64,000 nt of DNA from Adhaeribacter swui (GTDB lineage Bacteria > Bacteroidota > Bacteroidia > Cytophagales > Hymenobacteraceae). A program made the translations under genes and the position numbers. Numbering within the stretch: position 1 is the first letter of the stretch; each line of letters opens with the position of its first letter. Where the stretch lies: the NCBI RefSeq assembly GCF_014217805.1, contig NZ_CP055156.1, positions 496,001 through 560,000 of the forward strand. The letters are read 5' to 3'. The notes below the pieces were generated by a model. That model was not told where the DNA came from. It made no database searches and worked only from the letters and a program-made list of their open reading frames with translations. Shown here piece after piece: positions 1 through 8,901 of this stretch.

Positions 1-120
1 ATTTTTGAATTATTTTACTAAAACGAAGAGTGGGTATGTCACTTTTTTAAATTTTACCTCCAACTAATCTAAATTCACCCGCTTTGGTCTGACTATTCGT
101 CAGGGTACCAGGCAAATTTT

Positions 121-163
121 AAAAAATTAAAAACCTGAGCCTGATAAACTTTCCAACTCAGGT
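121..163 (-). terminator. Intrinsic terminator after ppx
   Basis: On the minus strand a 7-bp stem ACCTGAG/CTCAGGT (157-163 with 133-139) is followed by a T-rich tract (132-121). It lies just past the ppx stop codon and would end the methyltransferase-ppx transcript. The loop is long (17 nt), so the strength is uncertain. The remaining 120 bases to the window edge show no gene. Confidence 0.6.
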
Positions 164-179
164 AAAAAAGGTGCTGTAA

Positions 180-1124
180 TTACTTTACCACTAATTTTAA
201 TTGTTCGCTTAGCAAGCCCTCTTTTAAGGCGTAAGACGAAACCCGGATTTTATATATTTCAAAATTTTCCAGAACAAAATCAATTAATATGGTAGCTACT
301 ACAATCATATCTACCCGCATTTCTGCCATACCCGGAATTTTTAAGCGCTCGGAACGGGTTTTCTTTAAAATATCATCGTAGATTTCGTAGAAGTCCGATA
401 AAGCTAAATCCGCTTCGGTGCACGGATCGCACGAACGGTCTAGCCCTTTACGGCGCACATCAATATCACAAAGGGTGTCAAAAGTACCCGACGAACCAAT
501 TAATACACAAGGTTTATATTGTTCTATGGCTTCCGTTAATGGCTGCAGGGCTTTTTCCAGAAACTCCATCTCGGCTTCGGTATCGGCCGCAGAGATTGGA
601 TCGGTAATAAAAAACTTATCCATTAAACGTTGGGCACCAATTTCAAAGCTTTGCTTCCAGTAAATATTTTCTTCGTCGCAGATAATACATTCTACGCTGC
701 CACCGCCAATATCAATAATCAAGCTACGCTCGGAACCAATTTCCAAAGCAGATTTAACGCCGTAATAAATTAACTCGGCCTCGCGATCGCCCGAAATAAC
801 GTCCACGTCAATGCCAATCTGGTCGCGGATAGCCTGCACCAACTTAGGTCCGTTCGTCGCATTCCGGACAGCACTGGTAGCTACCGCCTTAATTTCCTGT
901 ACTTCGTGCTTTTCTATCTCGGTTTTAAAAGCAGTTAAAGTTTGCAGCGCCCGTTCAATTGCATCGGGGGCAATAGCGCCCTGGCTTATACCATCCTGCC
1001 CCAATTTAACGGGTTCTTTCAGCTTAACTAAAGCAACAGGTTCTCCGACAGAATTAATTTCTGAGATTAGTAAATGGAAGGTATTCGTACCCATATCAAT
1101 CAGGGCAAGGCGGCGACTTTTCAT
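180..1124 (-). CDS. Ppx/GppA family phosphatase (exopolyphosphatase-like)
   Basis: The 314-residue protein has the ASKHA (actin/Hsp70-like) fold signatures of the Ppx/GppA family. These are the N-terminal phosphate-binding segment IDMGTNTFHLLI (about residues 9-20), the second loop IDIGGGSVECI (about 138-148) and a third SGTFDTL segment. Family members release phosphate from inorganic polyphosphate or convert pppGpp to ppGpp. This short single-module form lacks the C-terminal HD-type domain of the roughly 500-residue E. coli enzymes. The start codon overlaps the stop of the upstream methyltransferase gene as ATGA, so the two are probably translationally coupled. Polyphosphatase and pppGpp phosphatase activities cannot be separated by sequence here. 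Confidence 0.9.
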   Translation of the reverse strand: MKSRRLALIDMGTNTFHLLISEINSVGEPVALVKLKEPVKLGQDGISQGAIAPDAIERALQTLTAFKTEIEKHEVQEIKAVATSAVRNATNGPKLVQAIRDQIGIDVDVISGDREAELIYYGVKSALEIGSERSLIIDIGGGSVECIICDEENIYWKQSFEIGAQRLMDKFFITDPISAADTEAEMEFLEKALQPLTEAIEQYKPCVLIGSSGTFDTLCDIDVRRKGLDRSCDPCTEADLALSDFYEIYDDILKKTRSERLKIPGMAEMRVDMIVVATILIDFVLENFEIYKIRVSSYALKEGLLSEQLKLVVK

Positions 1125-2035
1125 TTAGTTTCTATTTTGTTGTACAAAACGGTGCTAAAGCGGTAAAAGGTTCCCAAGGGCAGTTTGCGCTGGCCTTGGT
1201 CTTGTAGGTAAATTTCGCCTACCTCTTGCTGCTTTTTAGCGTGTTTCTGAAAGTTGTGCGTAATTAAGTTTTCCAGAATTAACCCGGAAAATCCTAATGA
1301 ATACAAATTTATTAAAAATAAGTTATCCTGCGGATCTAACAATTGGGCGCATAATTTAATTAATTCATTGAGTTCATCTTCTAGTTGCCATTTTTCGCCG
1401 TTAGGTCCGCGGCCATAAGCCGGCGGGTCCAAAATTAAGCCTTGATAAACATTGCCGCGTTTTACTTCGCGCCGCACAAATTTCATAGCGTCTTCTACAA
1501 TCCACCGGATTTGATTTAAGTTACTGGCTTCCATGTTTTCGCGCGCCCAGTAGTTCACCTGTTTTACCGAATCGAGGTGGGTTACATCGGCGCCGGCCGC
1601 TTTGGCGGCCAGAGAGGCGGCCCCGGTATAAGCAAATAAATTTAAAATTTTAGGCGATTGGGTGTTAAGCTGCCGGGTAGCGTTATAAATAAACTGCCAG
1701 TTAGGGTCTTGTTCCGGGAATAAACCCACATGTTTAAAAGAAGATAAACCTAACCGGAACCGTAATTTCATTTGCTGGTATTCGTAATTAATAAACCACT
1801 GCTCGGCCATGCCTTTCCGTAGCTGCCACTGCCCTTTTTCGGAACTGCCTTTTTCGCGCTTAAAGATAGCTTGTGCGCGCTTGTCCCATTCCGAAGCCGG
1901 CAAATTTTTATCCCAAATGGCCTGCGGTTCAGGTCGCGCCAGGTAATAATCGCCAAACCGCTCCAGTTTTTCAAAATTTCCGGAATCTACCAGCTCGTAG
2001 TCGGACCAGTTAGAAGTAGTTAAAAAAGAATACAT
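1121..2035 (-). CDS. Class I SAM-dependent methyltransferase, RlmI-like
   Basis: The 304-residue protein has a class I methyltransferase core: motif I NLFAYTGAASLAA (about 132-144), an acidic motif II region around THLDSVK, and the catalytic-type loop LILDPPAYGRG (about 200-210). This arrangement matches the RlmI/RlmK group, which makes 5-methylcytosine or guanine modifications in 23S rRNA. The N-terminal third resembles the domain preceding the Rossmann fold in these proteins, but I see no clear PUA domain. The exact rRNA target is inference. It is transcribed ahead of the Ppx/GppA gene with a 4-base overlap. Confidence 0.85.
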   Translation of the reverse strand: MYSFLTTSNWSDYELVDSGNFEKLERFGDYYLARPEPQAIWDKNLPASEWDKRAQAIFKREKGSSEKGQWQLRKGMAEQWFINYEYQQMKLRFRLGLSSFKHVGLFPEQDPNWQFIYNATRQLNTQSPKILNLFAYTGAASLAAKAAGADVTHLDSVKQVNYWARENMEASNLNQIRWIVEDAMKFVRREVKRGNVYQGLILDPPAYGRGPNGEKWQLEDELNELIKLCAQLLDPQDNLFLINLYSLGFSGLILENLITHNFQKHAKKQQEVGEIYLQDQGQRKLPLGTFYRFSTVLYNKIETK

Positions 2036-2351
2036 GCTTGTAAATAAATACTTAATTTTTTAGTTAGGGGCAGCTTACAGTGTTTAAATTTTTTAAAATT
2101 TACTTTTTCTGCGTTAGTTTTTGTTGTTAGCCTTAACCTAGTTACCCTGGTAGCAAACGGCAAATACATTGTAACCCGGAAGGCAAAATTAGTAATTATC
2201 GGGTAAGACTAAATTTTAAAAATGCAAGTTGCTCTGGAGCTAAACTATTTAATTTAACCTGTGTTTTTACCTAACTTAGCTCTTGTTTTTAAAATTTCAT
2301 TACTATTCCTCACCGGAAAAGAATAAACTTGCAGTAGAATTTACCTGAACC
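2036..2351. other. Divergent intergenic region, no gene seen
   Basis: This 316-base AT-rich spacer lies between the minus-strand methyltransferase gene and plus-strand dapF. Apart from the candidate minus-strand promoter I see no open frame, RNA gene or convincing plus-strand promoter. A weak TAAACTTG lies near 2325 before dapF. AT-palindromic stretches such as TTTAAATTTTTTAAAATTTA occur near 2082. Confidence 0.6.
2184..2214 (-). promoter_or_regulatory. Candidate promoter for methyltransferase-ppx
   Basis: On the minus strand TAATTTTG (2191-2184) matches the Bacteroidota -7 consensus TAnnTTTG. A TTTA (2214-2211) 18 bases upstream is a weak -33 box. The transcript would have a leader of about 140 nt. 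Confidence 0.4.
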
Positions 2352-3128
2352 ATGAACGTAACTTTTTATAAATACCAAGGCACCGGCAACGATTTTATCA
2401 TGATTGATAATCGGGAATTGTTTTTTGAAGCAGATAATTACGCTTTAGTTGCCAAGCTTTGTGAACGCCGGATGGGTATTGGCGCCGATGGTTTAATTTT
2501 ACTGCAAAACCGCGAAGGTTACGATTTTGAAATGGTATATTATAATGCCGATGGCCGCCCAGGTTCTATGTGCGGCAATGGCGGCCGCTGCACCGTACAA
2601 TTTGCGCGGCAGTTAGGGGTTATTACCAATCAAGCTTTTTTTCTGGCAGCCGACGGCGACCATTATGCCAGCATCGATGAGAAAGGCCTGGTTTCTTTAA
2701 AAATGAACGATGTAAACCACATTGAAACTGGTGCTGACTACTATTATTTAAATACCGGCTCGCCGCACTACGTACAATTTGTAGATGCTTTAGAGCAGTT
2801 TAACGTGTTTGCCGAAGGTCAGAATATCCGCTACAACGACCGGTTTAAGACCGAAGGCACCAATGTAAATTTTGCCCAGCTTCCATCTGAGCCGCAATTA
2901 TTTGTGCGTACTTACGAACGTGGAGTAGAAGACGAAACTTTTTCGTGCGGCACCGGGGTAACCGCTACGGCTTTAGCAGCTAGTTTTAAAGGCGCTACCA
3001 GTCCAGTAGCCATTCGTACATTAGGGGGTAATTTGCAGGTATCTTTTGAGCCTACCGCCACCGGTTTTACTAATATTTACCTTATTGGCCCGGCGCTGCC
3101 TGTTTTTACCGGTACTATTCAGGTATAA
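2352..3128 (+). CDS. dapF: Diaminopimelate epimerase
   Basis: DapF interconverts LL- and meso-diaminopimelate in the lysine and peptidoglycan pathway, without a cofactor. The 258-residue length is typical. The two catalytic cysteine motifs are present: MCGNGGRC (about residues 73-80) and SCGTGVTATA near residue 198. The N-terminal substrate-binding segment KYQGTGNDFIMID is also intact. It starts at ATG 2352 with no Shine-Dalgarno sequence, as usual in Bacteroidota. A GNAT acetyltransferase gene follows after 14 bases, probably in the same transcript. Confidence 0.96.
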   Translation: MNVTFYKYQGTGNDFIMIDNRELFFEADNYALVAKLCERRMGIGADGLILLQNREGYDFEMVYYNADGRPGSMCGNGGRCTVQFARQLGVITNQAFFLAADGDHYASIDEKGLVSLKMNDVNHIETGADYYYLNTGSPHYVQFVDALEQFNVFAEGQNIRYNDRFKTEGTNVNFAQLPSEPQLFVRTYERGVEDETFSCGTGVTATALAASFKGATSPVAIRTLGGNLQVSFEPTATGFTNIYLIGPALPVFTGTIQV

Positions 3129-3142
3129 ATGGCACGCGAAAC

Positions 3143-3661
3143 ATGTTTTTAACCGGCGAACAAATTTACCTGCGACCTTTAGAACCCCACGATCTTGACT
3201 TTTTATATACTTTAGAGAACGATACTTCTATTTGGTTGGTAAGCAATACCACTACCCCGTATGCCAGGCACGTTTTACAAAACTATTTAGATCAAGCTAC
3301 GGCAGATATTTACACTGTTAAACAGCTTCGTTTACTTATCTGCACGCAACAACACCAGGCGGTGGGCGCTATAGATTTATTTGATTTTGAGCCTACCCAC
3401 CAACGGGCCGGCATTGGTATTGTAATTTCCCCCTCTTTCCGGCAACAGGGCTTTGCTACCGAAGCATTAAATTTAATGTTGCATTATTGCCAGGAAAAAC
3501 TTTTGCTGCACCAGGTATTTTGTTCCGTAATTAGTACCAACCAGAACAGTGTACGTTTATTTAAAAAAGCCGGATTTCAGATGGTAGGCCAGCGACGGGA
3601 GTGGATTAGAACCGCGTCGGGTTGGCAAGATCTAATAGAATTTCAAAAAATCTTTATTTAA
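3143..3661 (+). CDS. GNAT family N-acetyltransferase, RimJ/RimL type
   Basis: The 172-residue protein has an N-terminal LRPLEPHDLDFLYTLEND segment typical of RimJ/RimL-like acetyltransferases. The acetyl-CoA-binding motif A region IVISPSFRQQGFATEAL (about 93-109) contains the (Q/R)xxGxA/G pyrophosphate loop, and the NQNSVRLFKKAGF segment matches motif B. Such enzymes acetylate protein N-termini or small amines; the substrate is unknown. It follows dapF closely and may be co-transcribed, but no functional link to lysine synthesis can be read from the sequence. Confidence 0.88.
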   Translation: MFLTGEQIYLRPLEPHDLDFLYTLENDTSIWLVSNTTTPYARHVLQNYLDQATADIYTVKQLRLLICTQQHQAVGAIDLFDFEPTHQRAGIGIVISPSFRQQGFATEALNLMLHYCQEKLLLHQVFCSVISTNQNSVRLFKKAGFQMVGQRREWIRTASGWQDLIEFQKIFI

Positions 3662-4133
3662 TAAGAACATTTTAAACGCACCTTCACCAAAATCGTGGCA
3701 CCTCTCTTCTAAAAGTAAATATTTTATAATTTTAAATTTTCCTTTCTTTTTTAGCATTTCAAACAATCCTATTTATTTATAATCAGCTTCTACATTGCTG
3801 CTGACTATAAACGTATTACCAGATATGGTTTAATCACATCTTATTTTATTGCAAAATTAGCAAATTAAATTCTATAAAATAATTGTACTTTTTATTGTTT
3901 CGATTTGATAATCAATAATTCAGTACAAAGAAAAAATACGGATTTTACAATCGGTCTTTCTACTTAAAAGCACAGGCATTAAGGTTTATTTTTAATATAT
4001 GCAACATCTTTTTAAAAAATCTTGCGTATGGATGTTATGTAATTAAAACCCTTGTTGCTGCTAAGCTTTCGTTGAAAATTTCTTAATAAATTTCAAATTT
4101 ATTTAAATGATAAAATAAGTGCACGTTACCTCT
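3662..4133. other. AT-rich intergenic region before the glycan operon
   Basis: About 470 bases of strongly AT-rich DNA with no plausible gene and no clear terminator after the GNAT gene. The promoter of the downstream glycosyltransferase operon must lie here or farther upstream, but I found no sequence matching both halves of the Bacteroidota promoter consensus. Confidence 0.6.
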
Positions 4134-5357
4134 ATGCTAAAATCTGACCACACCAGTTCTTTGACTCCTGAAGCAAAAAACCAAACTATTAACCTTAAGT
4201 CTACTGCGCCTACAGCTACAGATAACCTAGAGTCCTTTATTCAAGCAATGCCCGATGTTGTTTGTTTATCGCATTTGCGTTGGGATTTTGTGTATCAACG
4301 GCCACAACATTTGCTTTCGCGTTTTGCAAAACACACCCGGTTGTTCTTTTTTGAAGAACCTTATTTTTACGATGGCGCGAAACCCCGTTTAGAAGTAAGT
4401 CTTCGCGACCCGAATGTACACATTATAGTAGCGCACTTGCCGCATGGTTTAACGCCGCAGGAGTCTGACGCTATTCAAATAGAGTTAGTAAACAATTTTA
4501 TTAAAGAGCAGCAACTTAATCGTTTTATTGCCTGGTATTACACGCCTATGGCTTTAGAAGTATATGGCCATTTGCAACCAGCCTTAACCGTATATGACTG
4601 CATGGATGAGTTATCGGCTTTTAAAGGCGCTTCGCCACGTTTGCGCGAGCTGGAAGTAGATTTATTTAAAAAAGCTGACCTGGTATTTACTGGTGGCCAT
4701 AGCATTTACGAATCTAAACGGACACAGCACCCGGATGTATATGCTTTCCCGAGCAGCATCGATAAAGCCCATTTTGCGCAAGCGCGCACCGGTATGCCGG
4801 AACCAGAAGATCAGAAAAATATTCCGCATCCGCGATTTGGTTTTTATGGGGTAGTAGATGAGCGCTTTGATATTGAACTGTTGCGCGAAGTTGCTGCCTT
4901 ACGCCCGGATTGGCACTGGGTAATTATTGGTCCGGTAGTAAAAATAGATCCGGCCATTTTGCCACAGGCAGAGAATATCCATTATTTAGGCGGAAAAGAT
5001 TACAAAGAACTACCCGCCTATTTAAGCACCTGGGATGTAGCCACCATGCCTTTTGCCATTAATGAATCAACCAAGTTTATCAGCCCAACTAAAACTCCGG
5101 AATATTTAGCAGGTGGCAAACCCGTAGTTTCTACTCCCATACGGGATGTTATCCGGCCCTATGGCGATCAGAACTTAGTACACATTGCTTCTACTGCCCA
5201 AGAGTTTGTAACTGCCCTGGAGAAGGCCTTACAACAACGGGAAGATAAACAATGGTTAGCCGAAACAGATGCCTTTTTAGCCAATATATCCTGGGATCAT
5301 ACCTGGCAAAACATGGTAAGCCTTATTCAGATTGCCTTAACCGAAAAAACAAAGTAA
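4134..5357 (+). CDS. Glycosyltransferase (GT-B fold, GT1/GT4-like)
   Basis: The protein is about 407 residues from ATG 4134. A GTG at 4119 could add five residues, but ATG is preferred. The N-terminus reads VVCLSHLRWDFVYQRPQHLLSRFA, characteristic of a GT-B family often found beside UDP-galactopyranose mutase. The C-terminal half has the nucleotide-sugar region with FGFYGVVDERFD, WHWVIIGPVV and KTPEYLAGGKPVVSTP, where the E in PEYLAGG corresponds to the usual ribose-binding acid. There is no signal peptide or membrane segment, so a cytoplasmic enzyme is likely. It leads a three-gene operon with glf 56 bases downstream, so transfer of galactofuranose or a related sugar is a reasonable inference, not shown. 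Confidence 0.85.
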   Translation: MLKSDHTSSLTPEAKNQTINLKSTAPTATDNLESFIQAMPDVVCLSHLRWDFVYQRPQHLLSRFAKHTRLFFFEEPYFYDGAKPRLEVSLRDPNVHIIVAHLPHGLTPQESDAIQIELVNNFIKEQQLNRFIAWYYTPMALEVYGHLQPALTVYDCMDELSAFKGASPRLRELEVDLFKKADLVFTGGHSIYESKRTQHPDVYAFPSSIDKAHFAQARTGMPEPEDQKNIPHPRFGFYGVVDERFDIELLREVAALRPDWHWVIIGPVVKIDPAILPQAENIHYLGGKDYKELPAYLSTWDVATMPFAINESTKFISPTKTPEYLAGGKPVVSTPIRDVIRPYGDQNLVHIASTAQEFVTALEKALQQREDKQWLAETDAFLANISWDHTWQNMVSLIQIALTEKTK

Positions 5358-5413
5358 GCTCCTTACTTTTCACTTATATCATTAATTGTTAAACTATTAA
5401 ATTAAGAAAATAT

Positions 5414-6607
5414 ATGTTCGACTATCTTATTGTTGGAGCTGGCTTTGCCGGAAGTGTATTGGCCGAACGCCTTGCTACCCGTTCTAATAAAAAAGTATTA
5501 ATCATTGATAAAAGACCGCATATTGCTGGCAACGCCTTCGATCATTACAACGAAGAAGGAGTTCTGGTACATAAATACGGCCCGCACATTTTTCACACGA
5601 ATTCAAAAGATGTTTTTGACTATTTATCGCAGTTTACTGAATGGCGTTCGTATGAGCACCGCGTATTAGCCAGCGTAGATGGTCAGTTAGTACCAATGCC
5701 CATTAACCTGGATACTATTAATAAATTATACGGCTTAAATCTTACTTCTTTTGAATTAGAAGATTGGTTTGAGTCGGTAGCAGAGCAAGTGCCCGTAATA
5801 CGCACCTCCGAAGACGTGGTAGTAAGCAAAGTTGGCCGCGAGTTATACGAAAAATTCTTCCGGAATTATACCCGCAAGCAGTGGGGCATGGATCCATCGG
5901 AATTAGATAAGTCCGTAACATCGCGGGTACCAACCCGCACCAATCGCGATAACCGTTATTTTACCGATACCTATCAGGCTATGCCATTAAATGGCTTTAC
6001 GGCTATGTTCGAGAAAATGCTGGCGCATCCCAATATTAAAATTATGCTCAACACGGATTACAAAGAAATTATTGATGTAATTCCATTTAAAGAAATGATT
6101 TTTACCGGGCCCGTAGACGAGTATTTTGATTATAAATTTGGTAAACTACCTTACCGCTCGCTCGATTTTAAACACGAAACTTTAAACACCGAAACCTTCT
6201 TGCCAACGGCGGTAGTAAATTACCCGAACGAGCATGCTTATACCCGCATTACAGAGTTTAAATACTTAACCGGGCAAAAACATCCAAAAACCAGCGTAGT
6301 TTACGAATATCCGCAAGCCGATGGCGATCCGTACTACCCAGTACCGCGGCCCGAGAACGCGGAGTTGTATAATAAATACAAAAAATTAGCAGATCAAACC
6401 CCGAACGTACATTTTGTAGGGCGTTTAGCTACTTACAAATACTACAACATGGACCAAGTAGTGGCCCAGGCTTTAACGCTTTATAAAAAGTTAACCGAGA
6501 AAACCGAAGAAGATAAAGCTATTGCAGAAATTGAGAAGATCGTAATCAAAGGAAAATCCTTGAATGGATCTGCTATCAAAATCTCCAGTAAAAATGGCAA
6601 TCATTGA
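5414..6607 (+). CDS. glf: UDP-galactopyranose mutase
   Basis: Glf is an FAD enzyme that converts UDP-galactopyranose to UDP-galactofuranose, the donor for furanose residues in surface glycans. The 397-residue protein has the FAD-binding VGAGFAGSVLAERLA (about 7-21) and DKRPHIAGNAFDH (about 32-44), the GPHIFHTN segment, the central YTRKQWG region and the conserved C-terminal VGRLATYKYYNMDQVV. All are hallmark Glf segments. Length is typical, with about 30 extra residues after the usual end. Its 3' end overlaps the next gene by 14 bases, so glf and the GH1-RmlD fusion are probably translationally coupled. Presence of glf implies galactofuranose-containing polymer synthesis. Confidence 0.95.
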   Translation: MFDYLIVGAGFAGSVLAERLATRSNKKVLIIDKRPHIAGNAFDHYNEEGVLVHKYGPHIFHTNSKDVFDYLSQFTEWRSYEHRVLASVDGQLVPMPINLDTINKLYGLNLTSFELEDWFESVAEQVPVIRTSEDVVVSKVGRELYEKFFRNYTRKQWGMDPSELDKSVTSRVPTRTNRDNRYFTDTYQAMPLNGFTAMFEKMLAHPNIKIMLNTDYKEIIDVIPFKEMIFTGPVDEYFDYKFGKLPYRSLDFKHETLNTETFLPTAVVNYPNEHAYTRITEFKYLTGQKHPKTSVVYEYPQADGDPYYPVPRPENAELYNKYKKLADQTPNVHFVGRLATYKYYNMDQVVAQALTLYKKLTEKTEEDKAIAEIEKIVIKGKSLNGSAIKISSKNGNH

Positions 6608-8849
6608 TTTATGGGGCGGAATTGAATGTAGTTGTAACCGGGTAGGAGAACAGTTCTTCGACCAGTTAAGCAGAAATGGTCACCGCGATCGGATTTCTGA
6701 TCTCGACCTATTTGCTTCTTTAGGAATTAAAAAGTTACGCTATCCGGTGCTTTGGGAGCATGTGGCTCCGCAAAGCCTGGATCAGCCAGATTGGTCTTGG
6801 TCGGATGAACGGTTGCACCGCTTGCAGGAACTGCGCATTGAACCTATTTTGGGATTGGTACATCATGGTAGTGGTCCGGCTTACACCAATTTAACCAATG
6901 CTAATTTTGCCCCTTTATTAGCGCAATATGCCGGCATGGTAGCAGCACGCTATCCGTGGGCAAATTACTATACGCCCGTAAACGAGCCTCTTACTACGGC
7001 TCGTTTTAGCGGCTTATATGGGCTCTGGTATCCGCATGGCACCTCCGATAAAGAATTTATCCGGGCGTTGCTCAATCAGCTTAAGGGTACCAAAATGGCC
7101 ATGCAGGCCATCCGACAAGTAAATCCGAACGCCCAATTAATACAAACCGAAGATTTAGGCCAAACCCATAGTACCAGTTTATTAGCTTACCAGGCTGCTT
7201 TTGAAAATGAACGCCGTTGGTTAAGTTTTGATTTGCTATGTGGTAAGGTTACTCCGGCGCATAAACTATATAAATATTTAATAAAATCCGGAGCAACTCC
7301 CGAGGAGTTACTAGAGTTTGAGCAAACGCCCTTACCGCCCGACATCTTTGGTATCAATCATTACATTACCAGCGAACGCTATTTAGACGAACACTTGACC
7401 TTGTTTCCGTTGCACACCCATGGCAGCAATGGCAGACATAAATACGCCGATGTAGAAGCCGTTCGGGTAAAAGGAATAGAGCGGGCCGGCATTAAAACCT
7501 TATTGCAGGAAGTTTGGCAACGCTACCAGGCTCCCATAGCTATAACCGAAGCGCATTTGGGATGCACCCGCGAAGAACAAATGCGTTGGTTTATGGAGGT
7601 TTGGGAAACAGCTACAGATTTAAAAAATTCCGGGGTAAACTGCCTGGCTGTTACTGCCTGGGCCTTACTGGGCTCTTACGACTGGAACTCATTACTTACC
7701 CGCAATAACGGCTTTTACGAAAACGGCATATTTGATTTACGGATTGGTGATCAGCCTTGGCCAACGGCTTTGGTTCCTATGCTGCAAAGCTTAAGTAATA
7801 CGGGTAAGTATCACCACGATGTGTTACAACACAAAGGCTGGTGGGATCGGGAAGAACGTTATGCTTACTCGCATGGCGAAAAGTATATAGCCAAGCCTAC
7901 GCACAAACCAATTCTGGATAAAAATCAACGCCCTTTACTCATTACCGGAGGTACTGGTACCCTGGCAAAAGCTTTTGCCCGAATTTGCCGGGATCGTGGA
8001 TTATCTTATGTATCATTAACCCGGAAACAATTAGATATAGCCAACCCAGCATCGGTAGAAGCTGCTATTTCGCAGTATAATCCATGGGCAGTTATAAATA
8101 CCGCAGGTTATGTTCGGGTAGATGATGCCGAAAAAGATCCGGAAAAATGCTACCGCGAGAACACCAAAGGTCCGGTTATTCTGGCAGAAGTCTGCCGGGA
8201 AAAGAACATTCAATTTTTAACTTTTTCTTCGGATTTGGTTTTTGACGGCGAAAAAGCAGAACCTTATACTGAAGAAGATACGCCTACCCCCCGGAATGTA
8301 TACGGCAATAGCAAAGCCCTCGCCGAAAGTAGAATTTTAAAAATTTTGCCCGATGCTTTAATTATCAGAACCAGTGCCTTCTTCAGCAGTTGGGACCGCT
8401 ATAATTTTGTTTATTTTGCTTTAAAATCGTTTTTGCAAGGAGCACCTTTTGTTGCGGCTAATGATGTAAAAATAACAGCTACCTACGTGCCAGATTTGGT
8501 ACATACTGCCTTAGATTTATTGATTGATCGCGCAAATGGCATTTGGCACCTAACCAACCAGGGTTCTTATACCTGGGCCGAGTTAGCCAGATTAGTGGCA
8601 AATGTAGCTTTGTTAAAAAACGTGGTAATTCAGGAACAGCCCGTAAGTGTATTTCATTTACCGGCTTACCGGCCAAAAAACTCTGTTTTACAAAGTTCCA
8701 GAATCCGTTTGATGCCATCTATTGAAGATGCCTTGCACCGGTGCATACCAGCTTTAATGCAGGAATTACTGAAACAAAAAGAAGTAATAGATCAGGATGT
8801 AGATGTATTAGAAACAGAAGAAAACCTGAACCGGAAGTTAAGTGGTTAA
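6594..8849 (+). CDS. GH1 glycosidase / RmlD-like sugar-nucleotide reductase fusion
   Basis: This protein is about 751 residues if translation starts at ATG 6594 (MAIIDLWGGIECSCNRVG). An upstream ATG at 6564 would add ten residues. Residues 1-420 resemble family 1 glycoside hydrolases, with the acid/base motif PVNEP (Glu131) and a nucleophile motif ITEA (Glu319). Residues about 448-750 form an extended SDR domain like dTDP-4-dehydrorhamnose reductase: the nucleotide loop TGGTGTLAKA (about 451-460), SSDLVFDG, and the catalytic pair YGNSK (Tyr570, Lys574). Both halves keep their key residues, so both may be active. Overlap with glf and the preceding glycosyltransferase suggest a role in making or trimming a surface glycan. 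The substrates are unknown. Confidence 0.88.
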   Translation: MAIIDLWGGIECSCNRVGEQFFDQLSRNGHRDRISDLDLFASLGIKKLRYPVLWEHVAPQSLDQPDWSWSDERLHRLQELRIEPILGLVHHGSGPAYTNLTNANFAPLLAQYAGMVAARYPWANYYTPVNEPLTTARFSGLYGLWYPHGTSDKEFIRALLNQLKGTKMAMQAIRQVNPNAQLIQTEDLGQTHSTSLLAYQAAFENERRWLSFDLLCGKVTPAHKLYKYLIKSGATPEELLEFEQTPLPPDIFGINHYITSERYLDEHLTLFPLHTHGSNGRHKYADVEAVRVKGIERAGIKTLLQEVWQRYQAPIAITEAHLGCTREEQMRWFMEVWETATDLKNSGVNCLAVTAWALLGSYDWNSLLTRNNGFYENGIFDLRIGDQPWPTALVPMLQSLSNTGKYHHDVLQHKGWWDREERYAYSHGEKYIAKPTHKPILDKNQRPLLITGGTGTLAKAFARICRDRGLSYVSLTRKQLDIANPASVEAAISQYNPWAVINTAGYVRVDDAEKDPEKCYRENTKGPVILAEVCREKNIQFLTFSSDLVFDGEKAEPYTEEDTPTPRNVYGNSKALAESRILKILPDALIIRTSAFFSSWDRYNFVYFALKSFLQGAPFVAANDVKITATYVPDLVHTALDLLIDRANGIWHLTNQGSYTWAELARLVANVALLKNVVIQEQPVSVFHLPAYRPKNSVLQSSRIRLMPSIEDALHRCIPALMQELLKQKEVIDQDVDVLETEENLNRKLSG

Positions 8850-8867
8850 AGTAAAATGTAAATATTT

Positions 8868-8901
8868 AAAAAGGCCGCCCATACGAGGGGTGGCCTTTTT
8901 T
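8868..8901 (+). terminator. Intrinsic terminator of the glycan operon
   Basis: A 13-bp stem pairs AAAAAGGCCGCCC with GGGTGGCCTTTTT around a 7-base loop and one G-U pair, ending in a T run. It stands 18 bases after the GH1-RmlD stop codon. Confidence 0.9.
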
